A stretch of DNA of 64,000 nucleotides from Aliiruegeria sabulilitoris (GTDB lineage: Bacteria > Pseudomonadota > Alphaproteobacteria > Rhodobacterales > Rhodobacteraceae): positions 62,001 through 126,000 of the forward strand of contig NZ_LOAS01000019.1 of NCBI RefSeq assembly GCF_001558155.1, given 5' to 3'. Positions 18,778-25,560 of the stretch are shown in pieces; within the stretch, counting starts at the first letter, position 1; every line of letters starts with the position of its first letter. Below the pieces are notes generated by a model that searched no databases, had not been told where the DNA came from, and saw nothing but the letters and a program-made list of their open reading frames with translations. A program made the position numbers and the translations under genes.

Positions 18778-19332
18778 ATGTTCATTCTGCGCCACGGCGA
18801 GACGCTCTGGAATGTCGAGGGGCGGATGCAGGGCGGGCTGGATTCTCCGCTGACCGACCGTGGCCGCGCGCAGGCGCTCCGGCAGGGAGAAATCCTGCGC
18901 CGGGCCGGTGCGGGCGGGTTCCCGGTCTATTCCAGCCCGCAGGGCCGGGCGCTGGAGACAGCCCGCCTCGCCATGCCCGGCGTTCCCGTAATCGAGGACG
19001 CACGTCTGGCCGAGGTCGACATGGGCGCCTGGCAGGGGCTGACCTATGGCGAAATCGTCCGTCTTTCTCCCGAGATGCCCGCGACCCCAAACAGCTATCT
19101 GTGGAAGTTCGCCGCTCCGGGGGGGGAGCGTCTGGAGGAGATGCTGGTGCGTTTGCGCGATTTCCTTTCGGATGTCCCTGCAGAGGCCGTCGTCGTCACC
19201 CATGGCGTTGCATCGCAACTCCTGCGCGGCTGCATGATGCAGCTCGACCTCGCCGCCATGGCCGCCCTCGACGATCCGCAGGGCGTGGTTCATTCCGTGA
19301 CGGCACAGGGAGAGGTTCTGCTTTCCTCGTAG
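18778..19332 (+). CDS. Histidine phosphatase family protein
   Basis: 184 residues. The phosphoglycerate-mutase-like fold is shown by the catalytic ILRHGETLWN at the N-terminus (His near residue 5), the arginine-bearing YSSPQGRALETA, and the second histidine in VVVTHGVASQLLRG. Two ATG codons occur in a row (18775, 18778). GGAGG at 18769-18773 favours the second, whose spacing is better. Substrate is unknown; such proteins range from broad phosphatases to cobalamin phosphatases. Confidence 0.9.
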   Translation: MFILRHGETLWNVEGRMQGGLDSPLTDRGRAQALRQGEILRRAGAGGFPVYSSPQGRALETARLAMPGVPVIEDARLAEVDMGAWQGLTYGEIVRLSPEMPATPNSYLWKFAAPGGERLEEMLVRLRDFLSDVPAEAVVVTHGVASQLLRGCMMQLDLAAMAALDDPQGVVHSVTAQGEVLLSS

Positions 19333-19397
19333 GAACGGCGGAGACCGGCGTCGTCTCTCGAATTTCCCGCATCGGATCCAGAGCGAACGTGGAATTG

Positions 19398-19463
19398 GGG
19401 GCTTTGCCCCCCGCGCTCTTGCGAGCGCCCCCCCAGGATATTTTTGCACAGATGATTTGGAGG
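19398..19463. repeat. Dispersed GC-hairpin/GATATTT element, copy 1
   Basis: Two hairpins in a row, GGGGGC-TTT-GCCCCC (19398-19412) and GCGCTC-TTGC-GAGCGC (19414-19429), are followed by a C run, GGATATTTTTG and CAGATGA. Related copies are at 22570-22636 and 55038-55152. The order hairpin, C run, then T-rich tract suggests a transcription-terminating repeat typical of this bacterial group. Confidence 0.6.
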
Positions 19464-19530
19464 CTGTTTGCGATTCAATCTCCCGACAAAAGGTTCTAGG
19501 GTCGGGCCAAATTTCAAACCGGAGTCCGCA

Positions 19531-20919
19531 ATGACCGACACCCGCCTCGCTCCCGTTCTCGACCGTATCGACGCCGAACTGCCTGCCGCCCTTGATCGCC
19601 TGATGGAGCTTCTGCGCATCCAGTCGATCTCCACCGATCCCGCCTTCAAGGCCGATTGTGACAAGGCCGCGGAGTGGCTGGTGTCGGACCTGGCCTTGAT
19701 CGGCTTCGACGCGGCAAAACGTGCAACGCCGGGCCACCCGATGGTTGTCGGCCATGGCGAGGGCGCGGGGCCGCATGTGCTCTTTTACGGCCACTACGAC
19801 GTGCAGCCGGTCGATCCGCTCTCCGAATGGAATACGGCGCCCTTCGAGCCGGTGTTGCAGGATACTCCGGAGCACGGGCTGGTGATCCGCGGGCGCGGTG
19901 CCTCCGATGACAAGGGGCAGCTGATGACCTTTGTCGAGGCTTGCCGGGCGTGGAAAGCCGTGCATGGCTCGTTGCCTGCGAAGATCTCCTTCTTCTTCGA
20001 AGGCGAGGAGGAGAGCGGCTCGCCCTCGCTCATCCCCTTCATGCAGGAGAATGCCGAGGAGCTGAAAGCCGATATCGCGCTGATCTGCGATACCGGGATG
20101 GTGGCGCCGGGGGTGCCGTCGATCGCCAGCCAGCTGCGCGGCATGCTGAAGGACGAGTTCACCATTATCGGCCCCCGGATCGACCTGCATTCGGGCCATT
20201 ACGGCGGCCCCGGCCTCAACCCGCTCAAGGAAATCTCGCGCATCATCACGTCCTTCCATGACAAGACCGGCCGCGTCGCGGTCGAGGGGTTCTACGAGGG
20301 CGTTCACGAGATATCGGGCGAGATGAAGCGGCAATGGGACAATTGCGGCTTCGACGAGAAGACCTACCTGGAGTCGGTCGGCTACACACGGCCGCATGGC
20401 GAGGCCGGCTATTCGACACTGGAGCAGCAATGGGCGCGGCCGACCCTGGAGGTGAACGGGATCTGGGGCGGCTATAACGGTGCCGGCTCCAAGACGGTGA
20501 TCCCCTCCAAGGCGCATTGCAAGATCACCTGTCGCCTGGTGGGGGACATGGATCCGGACGCGCTGCGTGAAAAGGTCCGGGCGCATGTGGCCGCCCAGCT
20601 TTCGCCGGACGCGAAGGTTGTCTGGGATGGCGATCTCGACGGCTCGCCGGCTGCGGTCATGAATACCGAACGGCCTGAATTCGAGGCCGCGCGCGGCGCG
20701 CTCACGGACGAATGGGACCGCGAAGCGGTGCTGGTCGGCATGGGCGGCTCGATCCCGATCGCGGGCTTCTTCAAGGAGGTGCTCGGCATGGATGCCATGC
20801 TGATCGGGTTTGCCAATGATGACGACGCGATCCACTCGCCGAACGAGAAATACAACGTGGAGAGTTTTCACAAGGGCATCCGTAGCTGGGCGCGCATCCT
20901 TGCGGCGCTCTCGGAGTAA
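19531..20919 (+). CDS. M20 family metallopeptidase (dipeptidase)
   Basis: 462 residues from the ATG at 19531; an upstream in-frame extension covers the dispersed repeat and is rejected. The zinc-binding motifs of M20 peptidases are present: YGHYDVQPVDP with the first His/Asp, RGASDDKGQL, then FFFEGEEESGSP with the catalytic Glu pair, and a C-terminal DDAIHSPNEKYN with the last His. The dimerisation insert with DLHSGHYGG is also there. It probably cleaves dipeptides or related small peptides in the cytoplasm. No linked transporter is adjacent. Confidence 0.93.
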   Translation: MTDTRLAPVLDRIDAELPAALDRLMELLRIQSISTDPAFKADCDKAAEWLVSDLALIGFDAAKRATPGHPMVVGHGEGAGPHVLFYGHYDVQPVDPLSEWNTAPFEPVLQDTPEHGLVIRGRGASDDKGQLMTFVEACRAWKAVHGSLPAKISFFFEGEEESGSPSLIPFMQENAEELKADIALICDTGMVAPGVPSIASQLRGMLKDEFTIIGPRIDLHSGHYGGPGLNPLKEISRIITSFHDKTGRVAVEGFYEGVHEISGEMKRQWDNCGFDEKTYLESVGYTRPHGEAGYSTLEQQWARPTLEVNGIWGGYNGAGSKTVIPSKAHCKITCRLVGDMDPDALREKVRAHVAAQLSPDAKVVWDGDLDGSPAAVMNTERPEFEAARGALTDEWDREAVLVGMGGSIPIAGFFKEVLGMDAMLIGFANDDDAIHSPNEKYNVESFHKGIRSWARILAALSE

Positions 20920-21018
20920 ACCGCGCGCAACGGCAGGGTGATCCGGGGTTCTTCTATGGAAAGCTCGGAGTAACCTTTTTCGGCCATCCTCCGATGCAGG
21001 AATCGATTCCCGCGTCGG

Positions 21019-21462
21019 ATGGATGAGCCGCCCATGAACCACATAATCGCCGTCGAAGAAGATATCGACCGCCAGATCCGCCATATCCGGGACATGATGA
21101 ACCTGGCCGGGCAGGATGTTACCGCCTTGCCCGGACGGCAGATCCTGCAGATCCGGAATGCGCGTTACCACACGTCGGGATATCTGCCGAACCGGGCGGG
21201 TACGCCCACATCGCAAGCCTATGTCGTTTTCCAGGGGGAACCGACGCCAAGCTCACAGGCAACGGGCGGTATCCTGCGGTTCGTGCCGGACGAGGAGATG
21301 CGGGTTCCGGTCTATGACGCGACGCGCGGGACGATCCAGCTCTGGGTGGATTGGGTCTATGTTTCCATGGTGATGGAGCAGCTCAAGCACCGCCGCCACT
21401 ACCTCTGGATCGGCTTCTTCGACAATGGACATGCTTTCGCGGATCTCTATTCGGATCCGTGA
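21019..21462 (+). CDS. Hypothetical protein
   Basis: 147 residues from 21019 (MDEPPMNHII); the second Met at 21034 is equally possible. No signal peptide or membrane helix is seen. The N-terminal 35 residues are predicted helical and acidic, and the C-terminal half is rich in aromatic residues (WVDWVYVSMVMEQLKHRRHY). I recognise no family. Codon use is normal for the window, and the 3' end overlaps the next minus-strand gene by 16 bases. Confidence 0.55.
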   Translation: MDEPPMNHIIAVEEDIDRQIRHIRDMMNLAGQDVTALPGRQILQIRNARYHTSGYLPNRAGTPTSQAYVVFQGEPTPSSQATGGILRFVPDEEMRVPVYDATRGTIQLWVDWVYVSMVMEQLKHRRHYLWIGFFDNGHAFADLYSDP

Positions 21463-21680
21463 TCGTCGCTGCGGCGCATGCGGAGGAGCTTTGCCCCAAG
21501 CAGAACCATGGGAAGGCCATGCAGGGCGAGGTCGAAAATGTCGATCGGCCGCTGGAGGGTGCCGGCGAAAAGCATGCGGAGTTTCTCGACCAGGTGCGGT
21601 TCCGGTCGAAAGGGCGCCAGCCCGAGCAGCAGGGCGACAACCAGCAATGTCGTCAAGTTTATCCTATCGAGAAGCCGCAT
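21447..21680 (-). CDS. Small two-helix membrane protein
   Basis: 77 residues. A first helix (TTLLVVALLLGLAPF, about 10-24) is followed by PEPHLVEKLRMLFAGTL, then LQRPIDIFDLALHGLPMVL leading into a second helix. Near-identical short proteins recur in Rhodobacteraceae and cyanobacteria, sometimes labelled RND-related without functional proof. It converges with the upstream hypothetical gene. Confidence 0.7.
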   Translation of the reverse strand: MRLLDRINLTTLLVVALLLGLAPFRPEPHLVEKLRMLFAGTLQRPIDIFDLALHGLPMVLLGAKLLRMRRSDDHGSE

Positions 21681-21812
21681 TTCCTTTTCCCCCTCGGTCT
21701 GATTTCAGACCTGCGCCCAAAGCCACCAATTCGTCCGCAGGCTCGCCGCAGCTTTGCCGCGATGACGCGCCCTTGCAAGATGGGTGACGGCTCGATTTGG
21801 GAAAGGAAGAAG

Positions 21813-21889
21813 TGGCGCGGTTGACGGGGCTCGAACCCGCGACCTCCGGCGTGACAGGCCGGCACTCTAACCAACTGAGCTACAACCGC
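21813..21889 (-). tRNA. tRNA-Asp(GTC), copy A
   Basis: Minus-strand cloverleaf: acceptor GCGGTTG (21889-21883) pairs with CAACCGC. The anticodon arm CCGGC/GCCGG encloses CTGTCAC with anticodon GTC. The T loop is TTCGAGC, discriminator G, and CCA is encoded (21815-21813). It is identical base for base to the copy at 22184-22260. Confidence 0.96.
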
Positions 21890-21900
21890 GCGGTCCGCCG

Positions 21901-21929
21901 GGGGTAGTCCGTCCGCACCGGCCCGTCAA
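21901..21929 (-). promoter_or_regulatory. Promoter of tRNA-Asp copy A
   Basis: On the minus strand TTGACG (21929-21924) and TACCCC (21906-21901) are 17 bases apart. The tRNA 5' end is 11 bases further on. The -10 is weak but the -35 is strong. Confidence 0.5.
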
Positions 21930-22132
21930 GCAGAAAATGTTCGATTGTCCGGTGTGCGCCGCTCCGTGGCCCGTTGCGGAATGTGGTCAAGCGAGGAGGG
22001 GGCGAGACGGGGTACCGGAATGCGGGCAGATACCGCTAAAGGGTGGCGTCAGAGACGGGCAGGCAGGAAAGTCGAACAGGGAATCTATCGCCGGGAATGC
22101 CTGTCACCCTCTCGGGCGAACCCCTTCAACCT
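21930..22132. other. Spacer between the two tRNA-Asp units
   Basis: About 200 bases between the promoter of copy A and the terminator of copy B. Short frames occur on the plus strand but none has a ribosome site or recognisable product, so I see no gene. Confidence 0.4.
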
Positions 22133-22171
22133 CAAAAAAACAAAGGCCCCCGCCGAGGCGAGGGCCCTTCA
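22133..22171 (-). terminator. Terminator of tRNA-Asp copy B
   Basis: On the minus strand a stem of about 13 bp (AAGGGCCCTCGCC pairing with GGCGGGGGCCTT, one G-U pair) is followed by TTGTTTTTTT. It starts about 13 bases past the tRNA 3' end. Confidence 0.85.
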
Positions 22172-22183
22172 TTGAAGCAGCGA

Positions 22184-22260
22184 TGGCGCGGTTGACGGGG
22201 CTCGAACCCGCGACCTCCGGCGTGACAGGCCGGCACTCTAACCAACTGAGCTACAACCGC
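22184..22260 (-). tRNA. tRNA-Asp(GTC), copy B
   Basis: Identical in sequence to the copy at 21813-21889, with encoded CCA (22186-22184). It has its own promoter and terminator, so the two copies are separate transcription units rather than one tandem transcript. Confidence 0.96.
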
Positions 22261-22303
22261 CCGCTGCCGCCTGCGATGGTATCCATCGCTTGACGTGAGC
22301 GGC

Positions 22304-22332
22304 GTTCTAGGCCGGGGCGCAGGCGGCGTCAA
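22304..22332 (-). promoter_or_regulatory. Promoter of tRNA-Asp copy B
   Basis: On the minus strand TTGACG (22332-22327) and TAGAAC (22309-22304) are separated by 17 bases. This is a strong housekeeping-type promoter 43 bases before the tRNA. Confidence 0.7.
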
Positions 22333-22569
22333 GCGACCTTTTTGCAGTTTTTTGCAGACAGGCAATTTCCTGTAATCGCCTCGGTTCCGGTACGAGCGAA
22401 CTTGCGGGCTGGCGCCCCGGTTGCGTCCGGCCCGGGGTGGTGCTGGTAGACGGAAGATCGCATTTTGCTCCTGTTTCGGTCGAACACGGGTGATTTGCGT
22501 TGAAAATGGGTGCGAACGAGACGGTGAAATCGAATGCCGACATTCGCTCGTTTTCGTGGTGGGACAGGC

Positions 22570-22636
22570 GGAGGGGACGTTGCCTCCCGCGCTCGTATGA
22601 GCGTTCGCCCCGCGATATTTCCGGTCAGAAGAAATG
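22570..22636. repeat. Dispersed GC-hairpin/GATATTT element, copy 2
   Basis: GGAGGGGACGTTGCCTCCC-type hairpin, then CGCTC-GTAT-GAGCG (22589-22602), a C-rich stretch, and GCGATATTTCC followed by CAGAAGAA. It follows the same plan as the element at 19398-19463 but is more diverged. The rest of 22333-22734 shows no gene. Confidence 0.5.
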
Positions 22637-22734
22637 GTTTTGGCGGTGTGTGTCTGGAAATGCCGGTAGCGGTGTCTCGATCGGGCGGTGGTTCCACCGG
22701 TTCCGGTCGGGAGGGGCCGTGAGTGCGTTCGGAC

Positions 22735-22767
22735 GCAAAAAAACCGGCGGTCTTTCGGCCGCCGGTT
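22735..22767 (-). terminator. Terminator of the fruBKA operon
   Basis: On the minus strand AACCGGCGG (22767-22759) and CCGCCGGTT (22750-22742) form a 9-bp stem with an 8-base loop, followed by a run of seven T. It starts 24 bases past the fruA stop. Confidence 0.93.
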
Positions 22768-22790
22768 CAGGTTTTGGAAGGGGGCGTTGC

Positions 22791-24566
22791 TTACTCGGCC
22801 GGGACAGCCTTGGCGACCTTTTGGGCCGGGAGCGCATCGGCCTTCGCCACCAGCGGTTTTTTCAGGGCAACCAGCAGGCCGGTGGTGATCAGCGTACCGA
22901 TCACGATGGCAACGGCGTAGGCACCGAGATTGGTGACCGCGTTCGGGATAGCCAGCACGAAGATGCCACCATGCGGCGCCACCAGTTCGCAGCCCAGGAA
23001 CATCACGAGCGCGCCGGTGATGGCGGAGCCGACGATGATGGCGGGGATGACGCGGGCCGGGTCCTTGGCGGCGAAGGGGATGGCACCTTCGGTGATGAAG
23101 GACAGGCCCAGCACCGCGGCGGCGCCGCCGGCTTCGCGTTCTTCCTCGGTGAAGCGGTTCTTGGCGATCAGGGTGGCCAGTGCGAGGCCCAGCGGCGGGG
23201 TCATGCCGGCGGCCATGACGGCGGCCATGGGGGCGTAGGTGTCGGAGGTCAGCAGGCCGACGGCGAAGGTATAGGCGGCCTTGTTGATCGGTCCGCCCAT
23301 GTCCACGGCCATCATGCCGCCGAGGACCAGGCCGAGCACGACGGCATTGGCGGTGCCGAGGCTCTGCAGGAAGGCGGTCATCGCGGCCAGGATCGCGGCC
23401 ACCGGTTCACCGATGACGTAGACCATGACGAGGCCGGTGACGAGCGTGGAGAGCAGCGGCAGGATGAGGACCGGCTTCAGCCCTTCGAGGTTCTGCGGCA
23501 GGTGGATATTGTCGCGCAGCCAGCGGGCGGTATAGCCGGCCAGGAAGCCCGCGACGATGCCGCCGAGAAAGCCCGAGCCGAGATTGACCGCGAGCATGCC
23601 GCCGATGAGGCCGGGGGTGAGGCCCGGACGGTCGGCGATGGAGAAGGCGATGAAGCCCGCCAGCACCGGCACCATGAGCTTGAAGGCGGCCCCGCCACCG
23701 ATGGCCATGAGGGCTGCGGCGAGCGTGCCTTCTTCTTCGAAAGCCTTGATGCCGAAGACGAAGGAGAGCGCGATCAGCAGGCCACCGGCAACCACCAACG
23801 GCAGCATGTAGGAGACGCCGGTCAGCAGGTGCTTGTAGGGGCCGGAGCGTTGCGAGGAGCGGGCGGCCTTGGCCTTCTTGACCTCGTCGGCGAGGTTGCG
23901 GCCAGCGGGGGCGGCCCCGCCGAGGATTTCGCCCTCGGCGACGGCGGCGTCCAGCACGGCATTCGCGCCTTTCACGGCGGCGCCGACGGAGGTCGAGTAG
24001 AATTTCTTGCCCGTGAAGCGGCTGTCATCGACATGGGTGTCGGCGGCGATCACCACGAGGTCGGCGGCGGCGATCTGTTCTTCGGTCAAGGCGTTCTGCG
24101 AGCCGACCGAGCCTTGCGTTTCCACGGCGATTTCCCAGCCGCGGGCGCCTGCGGCCTTCTGGAGCGCGGCTGCGGCCATGAAGGTGTGGGCAATCCCTGT
24201 CGGGCAGGAGGTGATTGCCACCACCTTCAGTTTGTCTCCTGACATGTTTTCTGTCTCCTCTTGGATTAGGGCGAGGGCGGCGTCGAGCACGCCCTCTGTC
24301 TTGCGGAGCGCTTCGCTCGTGCTCGTCTCGAAGACGGGCTTGCCGGCGAAACGGTCCTTGTCGGACCCGATATCGGTGGCCAACAACACGAGGTCGGCGG
24401 CGGCGATCTCCTCGGCGGTCAGGGGATTTGTAACCCCCTGCGCGCTCTGGCGTTCGATACGGATGGTGTGGCCCTTGAGCGTGGCGATTTCGCTGAGCGC
24501 TTCGGCGGCCATGTGGGTATGGGCAATGCCGGTTGGGCAGGCAGTGACGGCGACGATATTCGACAT
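22791..24566 (-). CDS. fruA: Fructose PTS enzyme IIBC
   Basis: 591 residues from the ATG at 24566, with GGAGGACC upstream. Two IIB domains sit in tandem, each with the CPTGIAHT active-site loop: Cys10 in the first and Cys121 in the second. The integral IIC domain spans about residues 230-575 with multiple helices (for example LPLVVAGGLLIALSFVFGI) and the conserved GGPINKAAY and FITEGAIPFAA loops. It imports fructose and phosphorylates it to fructose 1-phosphate at the inner membrane, taking phosphate from FruB. It is the last gene of fruBKA, 26 bases after fruK. Confidence 0.96.
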   Translation of the reverse strand: MSNIVAVTACPTGIAHTHMAAEALSEIATLKGHTIRIERQSAQGVTNPLTAEEIAAADLVLLATDIGSDKDRFAGKPVFETSTSEALRKTEGVLDAALALIQEETENMSGDKLKVVAITSCPTGIAHTFMAAAALQKAAGARGWEIAVETQGSVGSQNALTEEQIAAADLVVIAADTHVDDSRFTGKKFYSTSVGAAVKGANAVLDAAVAEGEILGGAAPAGRNLADEVKKAKAARSSQRSGPYKHLLTGVSYMLPLVVAGGLLIALSFVFGIKAFEEEGTLAAALMAIGGGAAFKLMVPVLAGFIAFSIADRPGLTPGLIGGMLAVNLGSGFLGGIVAGFLAGYTARWLRDNIHLPQNLEGLKPVLILPLLSTLVTGLVMVYVIGEPVAAILAAMTAFLQSLGTANAVVLGLVLGGMMAVDMGGPINKAAYTFAVGLLTSDTYAPMAAVMAAGMTPPLGLALATLIAKNRFTEEEREAGGAAAVLGLSFITEGAIPFAAKDPARVIPAIIVGSAITGALVMFLGCELVAPHGGIFVLAIPNAVTNLGAYAVAIVIGTLITTGLLVALKKPLVAKADALPAQKVAKAVPAE

Positions 24567-24592
24567 GGGGTCCTCCCGGTTCTTCTCGTCGT

Positions 24593-25549
24593 TCAATTGC
24601 AGTCGAGCGCGGTCACCTGGACCGTGCGGGCGAAGGTTTGGAGCTTGTCGATGGCGGGCAGGCGCGGGCCGATCTCGCCGAGCGCGCCAAGCGAGAAGGC
24701 GGTCGCGAGCGCGGCGGTCTGGGAGAGCGGCAGCCCTTGCATGGCCGAGTGGATGAGCCCTGCGACCATCGCGTCGCCCGCGCCGACCGTGCTGGCGATC
24801 TCGGGGCTCGGGGCGACGGCGTGGACGGCCTCGGATGCGGTCACGAACATCGCGCCATCGGCACCCATGGACACGACGACCAGGCCTGTGCCGCGGGCGA
24901 CGATCTCGCGCGCGGCCGCCACCACCTGCCCATAGCCGTTGAGCGGACGGCCCAGCAGCTCGGACAGCTCGGCGATATTGGGCTTGATGATGTCGGGTTG
25001 GGCGGCCAGCGCCAGTTCCAGCGGCGTGCCGGAGGTATCGAGCGCGACTTTCGCGCCGCCGGCCCGGGCGATCCGGGTCAGTTCGGCATAGGCGTCGGCC
25101 TCGATCCCGGCGGGCAGGCTTCCGCAGAGCGCCACCCAGTCGAGTCCGCACTGAAGCGCGGTCTGCAACCGACCGGCAACGGCGGCGAGATCGCCGGCCA
25201 CGGCGTGAATGCCGGGGAAGTTGAGATCGGTCACCGTGTCGCCCTGCGGGTCCACGATCTTGACATTGGTGCGCGTGGCGCCTTCGAGCCGCAGGCAAGC
25301 ATCGTGCAGCCCGCTGGCCTTGAATTGCTCGGCAAAGAGCGCCTCGTTCTCGCGGCCGAGCAGGCCGGTGACGGTGACCGCATGGCCGAAATGGGCGAGG
25401 AAGGAGGCGACGTTGACGCCCTTGCCGCCCGCGTCGGAGCGCACCGTCTCCACCCGGTTCACCGCGTCGATGGCGAAGCGGGGGACGGTGACGGTCTGGT
25501 CCACGGCGGAGTTGAGCGAGACGGTCGCGATGCGGGGAAAGCTCTCCAT
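24593..25549 (-). CDS. fruK: 1-phosphofructokinase
   Basis: 318 residues, PfkB (ribokinase) family. It phosphorylates fructose 1-phosphate to fructose 1,6-bisphosphate. The N-terminal TVSLNSAVDQTV and DAGGKGVNVASFLAHFG motifs are present, as is the C-terminal anion-hole motif STVGAGDAMVAG with the catalytic Asp. It lies 11 bases after the fruB stop and 26 bases before fruA, so the three genes are one operon. Product feeds glycolysis, to which tpiA in this window also belongs. Confidence 0.96.
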   Translation of the reverse strand: MESFPRIATVSLNSAVDQTVTVPRFAIDAVNRVETVRSDAGGKGVNVASFLAHFGHAVTVTGLLGRENEALFAEQFKASGLHDACLRLEGATRTNVKIVDPQGDTVTDLNFPGIHAVAGDLAAVAGRLQTALQCGLDWVALCGSLPAGIEADAYAELTRIARAGGAKVALDTSGTPLELALAAQPDIIKPNIAELSELLGRPLNGYGQVVAAAREIVARGTGLVVVSMGADGAMFVTASEAVHAVAPSPEIASTVGAGDAMVAGLIHSAMQGLPLSQTAALATAFSLGALGEIGPRLPAIDKLQTFARTVQVTALDCN

Positions 25550-25560
25550 AACGGCCTCCC

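Noticed and set aside
18022-21216. 1064-codon minus-strand frame across ppk2, phosphatase and M20 peptidase
   Set aside because: Crosses three well-identified plus-strand genes and their terminator, and shows no domain; a shadow frame.
22500-24242. 580-codon plus-strand frame opposite fruA
   Set aside because: Gly/Asp-rich shadow of fruA; crosses the fru terminator and starts in repeat sequence.
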